The notes below the pieces were generated by a model. The model saw only the letters and a program-made list of their open reading frames with translations, did no database searches and was not told where the DNA came from. Both the position numbers and the translations under genes were made by a program. From positions 3,766,217-3,830,216 of the forward strand of contig NZ_JABBFX010000001.1 in assembly GCF_012927085.1 (NCBI RefSeq): a stretch of DNA of 64,000 bases. Reading direction: 5' to 3'. Positions 1 to 8,077 of this stretch are shown here, piece by piece; position 1 is the first letter of the stretch, and each line of letters begins with the position of its first letter. This stretch comes from Ramlibacter agri (lineage in GTDB: Bacteria > Pseudomonadota > Gammaproteobacteria > Burkholderiales > Burkholderiaceae_C).

Positions 1-2
1 AC

Positions 3-887
3 GTCGAGACCTGCCTGGAGCGTGGCATGAAGATCGACGACTTCGGCCACGTGCTTGAGCTGCACTTCTGCACGGAGATGGACTTCTTCGACGAGGTGGC
101 GAAATATCGCGCCACCCGCAAGGTGTGGACGAAGCTCGTGCGCGAGCGCTTCGGCGGCACCACCGAGCGCTCGCAGCATTTCCGCCTGCATGCCGCCACC
201 TCGGGCCGGCCGCTGACGGCGCAGCAACCGCTGAACAACATCGCCCGCATCACCCTGCAGGCACTGGCGCAGATCCTGGGCGGCTGCGAGCAGACCCGCA
301 CCGCGTCCTTCGACGAAGCGCTGGGCATCCCCACGCAGGAAGCGGCGCGCACCTCGATCCGCACCAACCAGATCATCGGCTACGAAAGCGGCATCCCCGA
401 CACGGTGGATCCGCTGGGCGGCTCCTATTTCGTGGAGCACCTGACGCTCACCTACGAGCGGGAGATCGAGGCCATCATCCGCCAGGTCGACGCCATGGGG
501 GGCGCGCTGGCCGCGGTGCACGACGGCTTCTACCAGCGCGCACTGGCGCAGGGCGCCTACCGCGAGGCCTGCGCCATCGAGAGCGGCGAGCAGGTGGTGG
601 TGGGCGTCAACCGCTTCCAGTCCGACGAGGCGCAGCCGGTGCCGACTTTCAAGCTCGACCCGGGCGCCGCGGAGCGGCAGGTGGCGAAGCTGCGCGCGGT
701 GCGCGAGCGGCGCGATGCCGCCGAGGTGCAGCGCACCCTGGCGCGGCTGCGCGAAGACTGCAAGGCCGGTGTCAACGTGATGCCCGCCGTGCTCGCCGCC
801 GTCAAGGCCTACGCCACCATCGGCGAGATCGCCGACGTCTGGCGGGACGCCTTCGGCACCTATGTTCCCGAAGCAGTGAGGTTCTGA
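3..887 (+). CDS. B12-dependent acyl-CoA mutase, large subunit, C-terminal part (partial)
   Basis: This is the 3' part of a methylmalonyl-CoA-mutase-family catalytic subunit; the reading frame is open from base 3 and the 5' end lies outside the window. These enzymes rearrange the carbon skeleton of acyl-CoAs using adenosylcobalamin. Family hallmarks are visible: [27 protein letters not shown], and [19 protein letters not shown]. The usual LHTN segment before the DEA motif reads TRTA here. The B12-binding domain is not fused but is the next gene, as in 2-hydroxyisobutyryl-CoA mutase and some split mutases. The residues that set acyl specificity lie upstream of the window, so methylmalonyl-CoA, isobutyryl-CoA, hydroxyisobutyryl-CoA and other substrates cannot be told apart. 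The family call is firm; the substrate is unknown. Confidence 0.9.
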   Translation, partial: VETCLERGMKIDDFGHVLELHFCTEMDFFDEVAKYRATRKVWTKLVRERFGGTTERSQHFRLHAATSGRPLTAQQPLNNIARITLQALAQILGGCEQTRTASFDEALGIPTQEAARTSIRTNQIIGYESGIPDTVDPLGGSYFVEHLTLTYEREIEAIIRQVDAMGGALAAVHDGFYQRALAQGAYREACAIESGEQVVVGVNRFQSDEAQPVPTFKLDPGAAERQVAKLRAVRERRDAAEVQRTLARLREDCKAGVNVMPAVLAAVKAYATIGEIADVWRDAFGTYVPEAVRF

Positions 888-1327
888 TGCAGCTCGTGCC
901 AGACAACAAGCAGCGGCCCCTGCGGGTGGTCCTGACCAAGGTGGGCCTGGACGGCCACGACCGCGGCGTGAAGGTGATCGCGCAGGCGCTGCGCGACGCC
1001 GGCATGGAGGTGATCTACGCCGGCCTGCGCCGCACGCCCGAGGACATCGCACGCATCGTGCTGGAGGAGGACGCCGACGTGCTGGGCCTGTCCATCCTCT
1101 CCGGCGCCGTGGTGCCGCTGACGCGCCGCGTGCTGGAAGCGCTGCATGCGCAGCAGGTGAACGACGTGGTGCTGGTGGTGGGCGGCATCGTGCCCGAGCC
1201 GGCGCGCGAGGAGCTGAAAAGCCTGGGCGTGCAGGGCGTGTTCACGCCGGGCACCTCGCTCACGCAGATCGTCGCTTACATCCGCGCCAGCGTGCCCGCC
1301 GAGCGCAGCTACCAGGAGGCCAAGTGA
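887..1327 (+). CDS. Cobalamin-binding small subunit of the acyl-CoA mutase
   Basis: A 146-residue stand-alone B12-binding domain. The signature DxHxxG is present as D22-H24-G27 (DGHDRG); the His is the expected lower axial ligand of cobalt. The SxL segment follows at residues 69-71 and the GG at 99-100, giving the full base-off/His-on fold. Its ATG overlaps the TGA of the large subunit by one base (TGATG), so the two are almost certainly translationally coupled and form one enzyme. Size and separate coding match HcmB-type small subunits or archaeal-type split methylmalonyl-CoA mutase small subunits. Confidence 0.93.
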   Translation: MQLVPDNKQRPLRVVLTKVGLDGHDRGVKVIAQALRDAGMEVIYAGLRRTPEDIARIVLEEDADVLGLSILSGAVVPLTRRVLEALHAQQVNDVVLVVGGIVPEPAREELKSLGVQGVFTPGTSLTQIVAYIRASVPAERSYQEAK

Positions 1328-2481
1328 AAGGGCAGGACGTTTATGTCACCGGCGTCGGGTTCCATCCCTTCGGCCGCTTTCCCGACAAGTCGCTCAAGAC
1401 GCTGGCGGCGACCGCCGCGCTCGGCGCCCTGGACGACGCCGGCATCAGCGTGCGCGAGCTCGATGCGGCCATCTGCGCCAACGCCTATGCGGGCCTCCTG
1501 AACAACCAGGAGTCCATCCGCGGCGAGACGTGGCTGCGCGGCATCGGCCTGGGCGGTGTCCCGGTGATGAACGTGGAGAACGCCTGCGCCAGCGGCAGCA
1601 CCGCGGTGCACCTGGCCTGCATGGGCATTGCCAGCGGCAACTACGACACCGTGCTGGTGGTGGGCGCCGAGAAGATGTTCGTCAACGACACCGGCCGCGC
1701 GCTGGCCGCGCTGGCGAATTCGGCCGACACCGAAGTCATGGGCAACATCGGCCTGCAGTTTTCGGCGGTGGACGCGATCCGCGTGCGCGAGATGATGGCC
1801 GAGGAGGAGGTGGGCGCCGAGGCCTTCGAATGGGTCACGGTGAAGAACCACGAGCACGCCGTGAGCAACCCGATCGCGCAGTATCGCAAGCCGGTGACGA
1901 TGGAGCAGGTGCGGGCCTCGCGCATGATCGCCGACCCGATCCGCCTGTTCATGTGCAGCGCCATCTCGGACGGCGCCGCCGCGCTGGTGCTTTCGAGCAA
2001 GCCGGGGCGCGGCAAGGTGCGCGTGCGCGCGAGCGCGCTGGCGTCCTCGCCCTGGCGGCTGGATGCGGGCGCGCTGCCCGGGCCGACGATGGCCGCCGAC
2101 AAGGCCTATGCGCAGGCTGGCGTCGCGCCTTCGGACCTGCACCTGGCCGAGGTGCACGACGCGGTCTCGCCGGCCGAACTGATGCACTACCGCGAGCTGC
2201 GCCTGTGCAGCGAAGGCGAGGTGGCGAAGCTGGTGGCCGAGAAGGCAACCGCGCTGGGCGGCCGCCTGCCGGTGAACACCAGCGGCGGCCTCAACTCGCG
2301 CGGCCACCCGGTGGGCGCCACCGGCGTGGCGCAGCTGATCGAACTGACGCTGCAGCTGCGCGGCGATGCGGGCCCGCGCCAGGTGCCGGGCGCCAGGCTC
2401 GCGCTGGCCCACAACTCCGGCGGCTGGATCGGCGAGGACCCCGCCGTCAGCGCCGTCCACATCCTCGAAGGTTCCCGCTGA
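1324..2481 (+). CDS. Thiolase-family protein (SCP2-type acetyl-CoA acetyltransferase)
   Basis: A 385-residue thiolase homologue starting at a GTG that overlaps the previous stop by 4 nt. The nucleophilic Cys is C88 in [19 protein letters not shown] carries the active-site His at about 328. The C-terminal region has HNSGG in place of the CxGGG of classical degradative thiolases, a feature of the SCP2/SCP-x branch. Such proteins usually work with a DUF35 OB-fold partner, which is the next gene. The likely role is thiolytic cleavage or condensation of a 3-oxoacyl-CoA made in this pathway; the true substrate cannot be read from sequence. Confidence 0.88.
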   Translation: MKGQDVYVTGVGFHPFGRFPDKSLKTLAATAALGALDDAGISVRELDAAICANAYAGLLNNQESIRGETWLRGIGLGGVPVMNVENACASGSTAVHLACMGIASGNYDTVLVVGAEKMFVNDTGRALAALANSADTEVMGNIGLQFSAVDAIRVREMMAEEEVGAEAFEWVTVKNHEHAVSNPIAQYRKPVTMEQVRASRMIADPIRLFMCSAISDGAAALVLSSKPGRGKVRVRASALASSPWRLDAGALPGPTMAADKAYAQAGVAPSDLHLAEVHDAVSPAELMHYRELRLCSEGEVAKLVAEKATALGGRLPVNTSGGLNSRGHPVGATGVAQLIELTLQLRGDAGPRQVPGARLALAHNSGGWIGEDPAVSAVHILEGSR

Positions 2482-2873
2482 TGCAGAAGACCAATCCCTC
2501 CCTCTTCTTCCTGGAAGGCGAGGCGCCGGGCGCGCCGGGCCTCAAGGGTTCGCGCTGTCCGGCCTGCGGCCAGACCGTGTTGTTGCAGATCGCCGCCTGC
2601 CCGCGCTGCGGCGGGCGCGCGCTGGAAACCGTCTGCATCGGCCAGCGGGCGACTCTGGGCGAATCGGCCGAGGTGTTCCACTCGGTCGACGGCTTCGATG
2701 CGCCGTATTTCATCGGCGCCATCGCCACGGAGCAGGGGCCGCATACCTTCGCGCCGATTGCGGCCAAGCCGGGCACCGAGCTGCGTGCAGGCATGCCGCT
2801 GCGCTTCAGGCTGCTGGAGCGCGCCGACGGCCGCATCGGCTTCGCCTACGCCCCGCTGGAGCAGGCCGCATGA
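2481..2873 (+). CDS. DUF35 OB-fold protein with zinc ribbon, thiolase partner
   Basis: A 130-residue protein with the layout of the DUF35 family: an N-terminal helix, a rubredoxin-like zinc ribbon with two CxxC pairs (C26/C29 and C40/C43), then an OB-fold domain. Family members bind CoA esters or help the adjacent thiolase or hydroxymethylglutaryl-CoA synthase. The gene begins one base inside the thiolase stop codon (TGATG), which supports a thiolase-DUF35 complex. The start is fixed by this overlap. Confidence 0.87.
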   Translation: MQKTNPSLFFLEGEAPGAPGLKGSRCPACGQTVLLQIAACPRCGGRALETVCIGQRATLGESAEVFHSVDGFDAPYFIGAIATEQGPHTFAPIAAKPGTELRAGMPLRFRLLERADGRIGFAYAPLEQAA

Positions 2874-4438
2874 ACGTCGCCGACCAATTGCACCGCTGCG
2901 CGCTGCTGTATGGCGACGCCGTCGCCGCGCGCTGCGAGGACGAAGTCCGCAGCTTTGCCGAGCTCGAGGAACGCAGCAACCGCCTGGCCCATGCGCTGCT
3001 CGCGCGCGGCCTGAAGCATGGCGACCGCGTCGCCACCTGGCTGGAGAACTCCATCCGCTGCGTCGAGCTGGACTTCGCGCTGGCCAAGGCCGGCCTGGTG
3101 CGCGTCTCGCTCAACCCGCGCCTGACGCCGCGTGAGGCGCAGTACATCGTGCAGGACAGCGATGCCCGCTGCCTCGTCTGGGGCGCTTCCTTCGATGCGC
3201 AGATCGCGCAGGTGATGCAGGACGCGCCGCAGCTGGAACTGCGGGTGCGGGCCAGCGAAGGGACACCTGTGTCCGCCGCCGGCGAGGACTTCGAAGCCTT
3301 CCTGGCCAGCGGTGCGCCGCAGGCGCCTGGGCGCGCGATCGACGCCGAGGACCTCTACTGCCTCTTCTACACCTCGGGCACCACCGGCCGGCCCAAGGGC
3401 GTGATGCTCACGCACCGCGCCATGCTGCACGTCGCCTGGAACCTGCTGATGGAAGTGGGGCCGCTCGCCATCGGCGAAAAGGTGCTGTTGATGCAGCCCC
3501 TGTCCCACGGCGCCGGCTTCTTCGTGCTGCCGCAGTGGATGAAGGGCGGCTGCAGCGTCATCATGCGCAGCTTCGACCCGGCCGAAGTGCTGCGCCTGGC
3601 AGCCGTGCACGAGATCGAGGTGATCAAGCTGATTCCCACCATGCTCCAGCGCATCCTGCGCGTGCCGGGCGTGGCGCAGGTGAAGCTGCCGAAGCTGCGA
3701 GCCATGATCTATGGCGCCAGCCCCATGCCGGCGGAGCCGCTGAAGCAGGCGATCGACGTCTTCGGGCCGGAGCGGCTGGTGCAGATCTACGGCCAGAGCG
3801 AATGCCCGGTGACGCTGTCAGTGCTGCACGCCGGCGAGCACCGGCTGGACCAGCCGTACCCGCAGCGCCTGCTTTCGGCCGGCCGGCCCTGGGCCACGGT
3901 GGAGATGCGCGTGGTCGACGACGACTTCCAGGACGTCGCACCCGGCGGCATCGGCGAGGTCGTGCTGCGCGGCCCGCACATGATGAGCGGCTACTGGAAG
4001 AAGCCCGAGCAGACCCGCGAAGCACTGCGCGACGGCTGGCTGAAGACCAAGGACATGGGGCGCATCGACGAGCACGGCTACGTGTACCTGCTGGGTCGCA
4101 AGGACGAGATGATCATCAGCGGCGGCTACAACATCGCGCCGCGCGAGGTCGAGGACGTGCTGTACCAGCACGCCGGCGTGCAGGAAGCCGCGGTGGTGGG
4201 CGAGAGCGACACCGAATGGGGCCAGGCTGTGGTCGCCTACGTGGTGCTGCGCGACACCCACGCGGGCCAGGGGCGCGAGCTGCTGGCCTTCTCGCGCGAG
4301 CAGCTCGGGTTCAAGAAGCCGCAGCGCATCTACACGCTGCCCGAACTGCCCAAGAACGCCGCCGGCAAGATCCAGAAGAGCGCGCTCAAGCCGGCGCTCG
4401 CCATCGAATGCCTGCATGGAAAGGAGGCCCGTGCATGA
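2870..4438 (+). CDS. AMP-forming acyl-CoA synthetase/ligase (ANL superfamily)
   Basis: A 522-residue AMP-binding enzyme that activates a carboxylic acid to its acyl-CoA through an acyl-adenylate. The phosphate loop YTSGTTGRPKG lies near residues 165-176, YGQSE forms the adenine/acyl pocket region, DGWLKTKDMG carries the conserved Asp, and the catalytic Lys is in NAAGKIQKS near residue 500. The ATG sits within the ATGA overlap with the DUF35 gene. It probably supplies the CoA thioester that enters the mutase/thiolase route encoded by the same operon. Substrate specificity is not predictable here. Confidence 0.92.
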   Translation: MNVADQLHRCALLYGDAVAARCEDEVRSFAELEERSNRLAHALLARGLKHGDRVATWLENSIRCVELDFALAKAGLVRVSLNPRLTPREAQYIVQDSDARCLVWGASFDAQIAQVMQDAPQLELRVRASEGTPVSAAGEDFEAFLASGAPQAPGRAIDAEDLYCLFYTSGTTGRPKGVMLTHRAMLHVAWNLLMEVGPLAIGEKVLLMQPLSHGAGFFVLPQWMKGGCSVIMRSFDPAEVLRLAAVHEIEVIKLIPTMLQRILRVPGVAQVKLPKLRAMIYGASPMPAEPLKQAIDVFGPERLVQIYGQSECPVTLSVLHAGEHRLDQPYPQRLLSAGRPWATVEMRVVDDDFQDVAPGGIGEVVLRGPHMMSGYWKKPEQTREALRDGWLKTKDMGRIDEHGYVYLLGRKDEMIISGGYNIAPREVEDVLYQHAGVQEAAVVGESDTEWGQAVVAYVVLRDTHAGQGRELLAFSREQLGFKKPQRIYTLPELPKNAAGKIQKSALKPALAIECLHGKEARA

Positions 4439-5742
4439 TCGAAGCCCTGGGACGCCAGCTGCGTGAGGTCGCCTGGCGCAAGCTGTCGGAACCGGCACGG
4501 CGCAAGCTGCTGCTGTGCCTGCTCGCGAACCTGTCGGTCGCCGTTGCCGGGCGCAGCGCGCTGCGACTGCCGCGTCCCGCCGCGGGCAGCGGCCATCTGC
4601 TGCTCGATGGCGGCGAGACCGGCAGCGCGCGCGAAGCGGCTTTCTTCAATGGCGCGCTGATGCATGCGCGCACGCAGGACGACTTCCATCCGGCCGGCAA
4701 CCTGCACATCGCCACCCTCGTGCTGCCGGCGCTGCTGGCGGAGGCGGAACGCCGCGAGGTGACGGGCGAAACCTTCCTCGATGCCATGGCCGTGGGCTAC
4801 GCCTGCGCCGTGGGCCTGTCGCGCCGCTTCTCGCCGCTGAACACGCCGCGCGGCCTGCGCTCCACCTGCCTGTATGCCGGCATGGGCGCGGCGGCGGCCG
4901 TGGCGCGCCTGCGCGGGCAGGACGCCCGCGCCATCGGCAACACCGTCGCGCTGGCCTCGCAGTCGTCCTTCGGCACCACGCAGTGCTGGCGCGATGGCTC
5001 CGACGAGTACCAACTGCACGCCGCCAACGCCGCCAGCCAGGCGCTGCTGTGCGCGGAGCTGACCGAAGCCGGGGTGGCGGGCGGCGCGCATGCGCTCGAT
5101 GGCCCGTCCGGCTTCTATCCGGCGCTGCTGGGGCGCACGCCTTCCTTCGAGGAGATCGCCCCCGATTTCGAGCCCGATGCCGCGATCGTGGAGTCGGTCC
5201 TCAAGCGCTACCCGGTCAGCGGCATCTGCCAGCCCGTGGTGCGCCTGACCGAGAAGCTGGCGCGCCAGCTGGCCGGCCGCCGCATCGAGAAGGTGCGGGT
5301 CGAAATGAACGCTTTCGAGATGAACTATCCCGGGACGCTCAACGCCGGGCCCGAGTTCCGGTCTTTCTCCGACCGCCTCATGAGCGCGCGCTTCTGCGCC
5401 GCTTCGGTGCTGGAGGCCGGCCGCTTCGACTTCGACGCCTTCCTGCGACCACTGTCGCGCGAGGCTTCGCGGCTGGTGGCGGCGACGGACGTGGAAGCCG
5501 CGCAGGACCTGGGCACGCTCAGCTGCCGCGTCACGCTGGCGGTCGAGGGCGGCGAGCAGGTGGCGGGCGAACTGCGCGATGGCGGCAAGGAGCTCGCGAT
5601 CGAGTGGGACACGATCACCGCCTGGACGGAAGAACTGTGGAGCGCCGCCGGCCGGAGCGCCGCGGCCTGCGAGCGCGCGCGGAAGGCGGTGCTGGCCCTG
5701 CCGAACACGGGCTTCCGGGGCCTCCGCGCCGCGCTGGAGTGA
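4435..5742 (+). CDS. MmgE/PrpD family protein
   Basis: A 435-residue member of the MmgE/PrpD family, whose characterised members include 2-methylcitrate dehydratase (PrpD) and cis-aconitate decarboxylase. Family-like segments include the HARTQDDFHPAGNLHIATLVLPALLA region near residues 75-100 and the small-residue-rich helices after it. It overlaps the ligase by 4 nt (ATGA) and appears to be the last gene of the operon. The family also contains many dehydratases and decarboxylases of unknown substrate, so a role on a hydroxy- or unsaturated acid intermediate of this pathway is inference. Confidence 0.85.
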   Translation: MIEALGRQLREVAWRKLSEPARRKLLLCLLANLSVAVAGRSALRLPRPAAGSGHLLLDGGETGSAREAAFFNGALMHARTQDDFHPAGNLHIATLVLPALLAEAERREVTGETFLDAMAVGYACAVGLSRRFSPLNTPRGLRSTCLYAGMGAAAAVARLRGQDARAIGNTVALASQSSFGTTQCWRDGSDEYQLHAANAASQALLCAELTEAGVAGGAHALDGPSGFYPALLGRTPSFEEIAPDFEPDAAIVESVLKRYPVSGICQPVVRLTEKLARQLAGRRIEKVRVEMNAFEMNYPGTLNAGPEFRSFSDRLMSARFCAASVLEAGRFDFDAFLRPLSREASRLVAATDVEAAQDLGTLSCRVTLAVEGGEQVAGELRDGGKELAIEWDTITAWTEELWSAAGRSAAACERARKAVLALPNTGFRGLRAALE

Positions 5743-5763
5743 TCGGGGCGGCGGCGTTCTTCC

Positions 5764-5769
5764 TAGAAT
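5764..5769 (+). promoter_or_regulatory. Candidate -10 box (TAGAAT) of the panE-like gene
   Basis: TAGAAT is followed by only six bases (GCCGCC) before the ATG of the ketopantoate-reductase-like gene. Transcription would start at or within a base or two of the ATG, so the mRNA would be leaderless. No Shine-Dalgarno sequence is visible and no good -35 box was found. Confidence 0.45.
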
Positions 5770-5775
5770 GCCGCC

Positions 5776-6687
5776 ATGCCTTCCACTCCCTCCCTGAAAG
5801 TCGCCGTCATGGGCGCCGGCGCCGTCGGCTGCTACTTTGGCGGCATGCTGGCCCGTGCCGGCCATGAAGTCACTCTGATCGCCCGGCCGCAGCACGTGGA
5901 CGTGATCCAGGCACAAGGCCTGCGTATGGAAACCCGCAGTTTCGACGAACAGGTGCGGCTCGCGGCCACCAGCGACCCGGCCGGGGTGGCTGGCGCCGAC
6001 GTGGTGTTGTTCTCGGTCAAGTCCATGGCGACCGAAAGCGCGGGCGAGCAGATCCGGCCGCACCTGCGGCCGGACGCGCTGGTTCTGTGCCTGCAGAACG
6101 GCGTGGACAACGCCGACCGCCTGCGCAGCGTGCTGCCGGAGCACCAAGTGGCGGCGGCCGTCGTCTACGTCGGCACGGAGATGGCCGGGCCCGGCCACCT
6201 CAAGCATCATGGCCGCGGCGAATTGGTCATCGACCCGTCGCCCGCGGCCGAGCGGCTGGCCGAGGCCTTGCGCGCGGCCGGCGTGCCGACCGAGCTTTCG
6301 GATAACGTGCGGGGCGCGCTGTGGCTCAAGCTGATCCTCAACAGCGCGTACAACGCGATTTCCGCCATCTCACAGCTGCCCTACGGCAAGACGGTGAACA
6401 GCCCCGGCATCCGCGACGTCATGGACGACGTCATCGCCGAATGCCTGGCCGTGGCCCGTGCCGAAGGCGTGGTGGTGCCGGGCGAGGTGGCCGAGGTCGT
6501 GCGCAAGCTGCCGGAACAGATGCCCGCCCAGTACTCGTCCACGGCGCAGGACCTGGCGCGCGGCAAGCCCAGCGAGATCGACTACCTGAACGGCTACGTC
6601 GATCGCCGCGGCGAGGCGCTGGGCATCCCGACGCCGGTGAACCGCACCTTGTGGGCGCTGGTGAAGCTGCTCGAAACGAAGTCCTGA
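5776..6687 (+). CDS. panE: 2-dehydropantoate 2-reductase family protein
   Basis: A 303-residue ketopantoate reductase family enzyme that would reduce 2-dehydropantoate to pantoate with NADPH in pantothenate and CoA synthesis. The N-terminal Rossmann motif GAGAVGCYFGG starts at about residue 13. The catalytic Lys is in LWLKLILNSAYNAISA near residue 184, followed by the conserved helical C-terminal domain. Many Burkholderiales carry several paralogues, some working on other 2-oxo acids in catabolic clusters, so location after an acyl-CoA operon leaves room for a different substrate. A separate promoter seems likely because 33 nt separate it from the operon. Confidence 0.85.
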   Translation: MPSTPSLKVAVMGAGAVGCYFGGMLARAGHEVTLIARPQHVDVIQAQGLRMETRSFDEQVRLAATSDPAGVAGADVVLFSVKSMATESAGEQIRPHLRPDALVLCLQNGVDNADRLRSVLPEHQVAAAVVYVGTEMAGPGHLKHHGRGELVIDPSPAAERLAEALRAAGVPTELSDNVRGALWLKLILNSAYNAISAISQLPYGKTVNSPGIRDVMDDVIAECLAVARAEGVVVPGEVAEVVRKLPEQMPAQYSSTAQDLARGKPSEIDYLNGYVDRRGEALGIPTPVNRTLWALVKLLETKS

Positions 6688-6694
6688 GGCAACG

Positions 6695-7288
6695 TTGTTT
6701 TCCTTGCGCTGGCGATTGCTGGGGCTGGCGCTGCTGCTGCCGGTGGCGGCCTGGTTCCTCGTCAAGCCGGTGAGGGTACTGGCGCCGACGCTGGTGGGCG
6801 TCACCTGCGTCCGCTCGAACGTATGCGTCGACGACCTGGCCCGGTCCGGCGACGCGCAGGCGCTGTACGACGAGGCCGTGGCCTTCGTCTCGGCCCGGCT
6901 CGCGCCCATGGACCGGCCGCCGCGCATCGTGTTCTGCTGGACGCAGCGCTGTGCCGAGGCCTTCGGCCTGGGCGACCGCGCCGCCGTGATGATGGGCACC
7001 TGGGGCGCGGTGATCGGACCGCGGGCCTGGACCTACTGGATCGTGCGCCACGAGCTGATCCACTACGTGCAAGCCCGCCACCTCAACGCGCTGGCCATGC
7101 TGCTGAAGCCGCGCTGGCTGGTCGAAGGCATGGCCTATGCCCTCAGCGAAGACCCGCGCCAGCCGCTGGCCGAGCCCTGGGAAAGCGACCGCCGCCGCTT
7201 CCTGGCGTGGTACGCCCATGTCGGGCCGGAGCGGATGTGGGAGGAGGCGCGAAGGCTGCGGCGACTCGCGCCGAACCGCGGGTCCTAG
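6695..7288 (+). CDS. Membrane-anchored HExxH protein, putative metallopeptidase
   Basis: A 197-residue protein of unknown function. Residues 5-22 form one hydrophobic segment (signal anchor or uncleaved signal peptide). HELIHYVQ near residues 117-124 is a zinc-type HExxH motif, followed about 20 residues later by WLVEGMAYALSE, a typical helix carrying the Glu that would act as third ligand in gluzincin-like peptidases. The start used is a TTG seven bases after the panE-like stop; I see no better ATG. It may be co-transcribed with the panE-like gene. Peptidase activity is inferred from these motifs only. Confidence 0.65.
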   Translation: MFSLRWRLLGLALLLPVAAWFLVKPVRVLAPTLVGVTCVRSNVCVDDLARSGDAQALYDEAVAFVSARLAPMDRPPRIVFCWTQRCAEAFGLGDRAAVMMGTWGAVIGPRAWTYWIVRHELIHYVQARHLNALAMLLKPRWLVEGMAYALSEDPRQPLAEPWESDRRRFLAWYAHVGPERMWEEARRLRRLAPNRGS

Positions 7289-7602
7289 AGCGATTCCTGG
7301 AGGTGGACGGGCAGGTCCCGGTTTGCATGCAGAACCCGCCACACCTCTACCAGGTCGGGGCGTTCAAAGTAGAACACGATGTAGGGGAACGATCGCATGG
7401 GCCACGATCGAAGCCCGTCGATGCCCAGCAACTGGGCGTACCGCGGTGAACCAGTGCCTGGATGCCGTGACAGATGTCCATAGGCGTCCTGAATCGCGTC
7501 CACGAACGCCAACGCAACATCGGCATCGCCTTTACCAAGGTAGTAGTCGACAGCGGACTCCACATCGCAATCTGCGAGCGCGCGCCGGACCAGCGGCTTC
7601 AT
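7285..7602 (-). CDS. parE: ParE/RelE-family toxin
   Basis: A 105-residue plasmid-stabilisation-type toxin starting with MKPLVRRALADCDVE. Family features include the N-terminal helix, the DVALAFVDAIQDAYGHLSRHPGTGSPRY segment typical of ParE proteins, and the C-terminal strands RSFPYIVFYF and VWRVLH. ParE toxins inhibit DNA gyrase; related RelE proteins cleave mRNA, and the ParE reading is favoured by the CopG/ParD-type partner. Its ATG lies 4 nt after the antitoxin stop. The longer in-frame extension upstream runs through the antitoxin gene and is not used. Its 3' end overlaps the convergent HExxH gene by 4 nt. Confidence 0.85.
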   Translation of the reverse strand: MKPLVRRALADCDVESAVDYYLGKGDADVALAFVDAIQDAYGHLSRHPGTGSPRYAQLLGIDGLRSWPMRSFPYIVFYFERPDLVEVWRVLHANRDLPVHLQESL

Positions 7603-7606
7603 GTCG

Positions 7607-7882
7607 TCAGCGCTTGCGCGGCGTAGTCGTCTTCTTGCTGGAAGGCGGCGCTGACTTGCCGCGGACCCGGTCACGAAGGCCGTCGAAATAGACGGCGTCG
7701 GCTTCGCCCGTCCGCGGGGCCGTGGCACCTTCGAGGATGAGGTTGCGCAATTGCAGTCGGTCCTGTTCCCTCCGGATCAGGTCGCGGATGTATTCGCTGC
7801 TGGTTCCGTAGCCGCGTTCGGCCACCTGTTGGTCAACGAATTCCTTCATGCCTTCCGGCAGCGAGACGTTCATCGTTCCCAT
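7607..7882 (-). CDS. parD: ParD-like (CopG/RHH) antitoxin
   Basis: A 91-residue antitoxin. The N-terminal MNVSLPEGMKEFVDQQV is a ribbon-helix-helix DNA-binding strand and helix, followed by the conserved GYGTSSEYIRDLIRREQD. The C-terminal half, about 35 residues, should bind and neutralise the toxin; it ends in a Lys/Thr/Arg-rich tail. The first ATG (7882) is used; a second ATG three codons on is equally possible. The antitoxin precedes the toxin, as usual for parDE, and the promoter carries a palindrome that ParD could bind for autoregulation. Confidence 0.87.
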   Translation of the reverse strand: MGTMNVSLPEGMKEFVDQQVAERGYGTSSEYIRDLIRREQDRLQLRNLILEGATAPRTGEADAVYFDGLRDRVRGKSAPPSSKKTTTPRKR

Positions 7883-7888
7883 GATCAG

Positions 7889-7917
7889 AGCCTAGCCATT
7901 TTGCCAAATTTTGGCAA
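7889..7917 (-). promoter_or_regulatory. parDE promoter with overlapping palindromic operator
   Basis: On the minus strand TTGCCA (-35, 7912-7917) and TAGGCT (-10, 7889-7894) are separated by exactly 17 bases. A perfect inverted repeat with 8-bp arms, TTGCCAAA and TTTGGCAA with one central base (7901-7917), covers the -35 box and part of the spacer. This is the placement expected for an autorepressing ParD or ParDE complex. The -10 box ends six bases before the first antitoxin ATG, so the message may be leaderless. Confidence 0.7.
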
Positions 7918-8077
7918 GAATCGTCCCCATCGCATGGGCGCGGCATCTTCGTTCCGTGATCGACCGATACCCGCTTCGATATTCGCGTCTCCCCTTCCTC
8001 GACACCCCGCGCCGCGGCGCGTAGAGTGATTTCCCCCCGCGCTTTCCCTGCGCCGGGTTTCCATCGAGGAGGCATGC

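Noticed and set aside
1309..2460. Long antisense open frames opposite the thiolase, ligase, rng and recBCD genes.
   Set aside because: They are a by-product of high GC content at third codon positions and show no family similarity.
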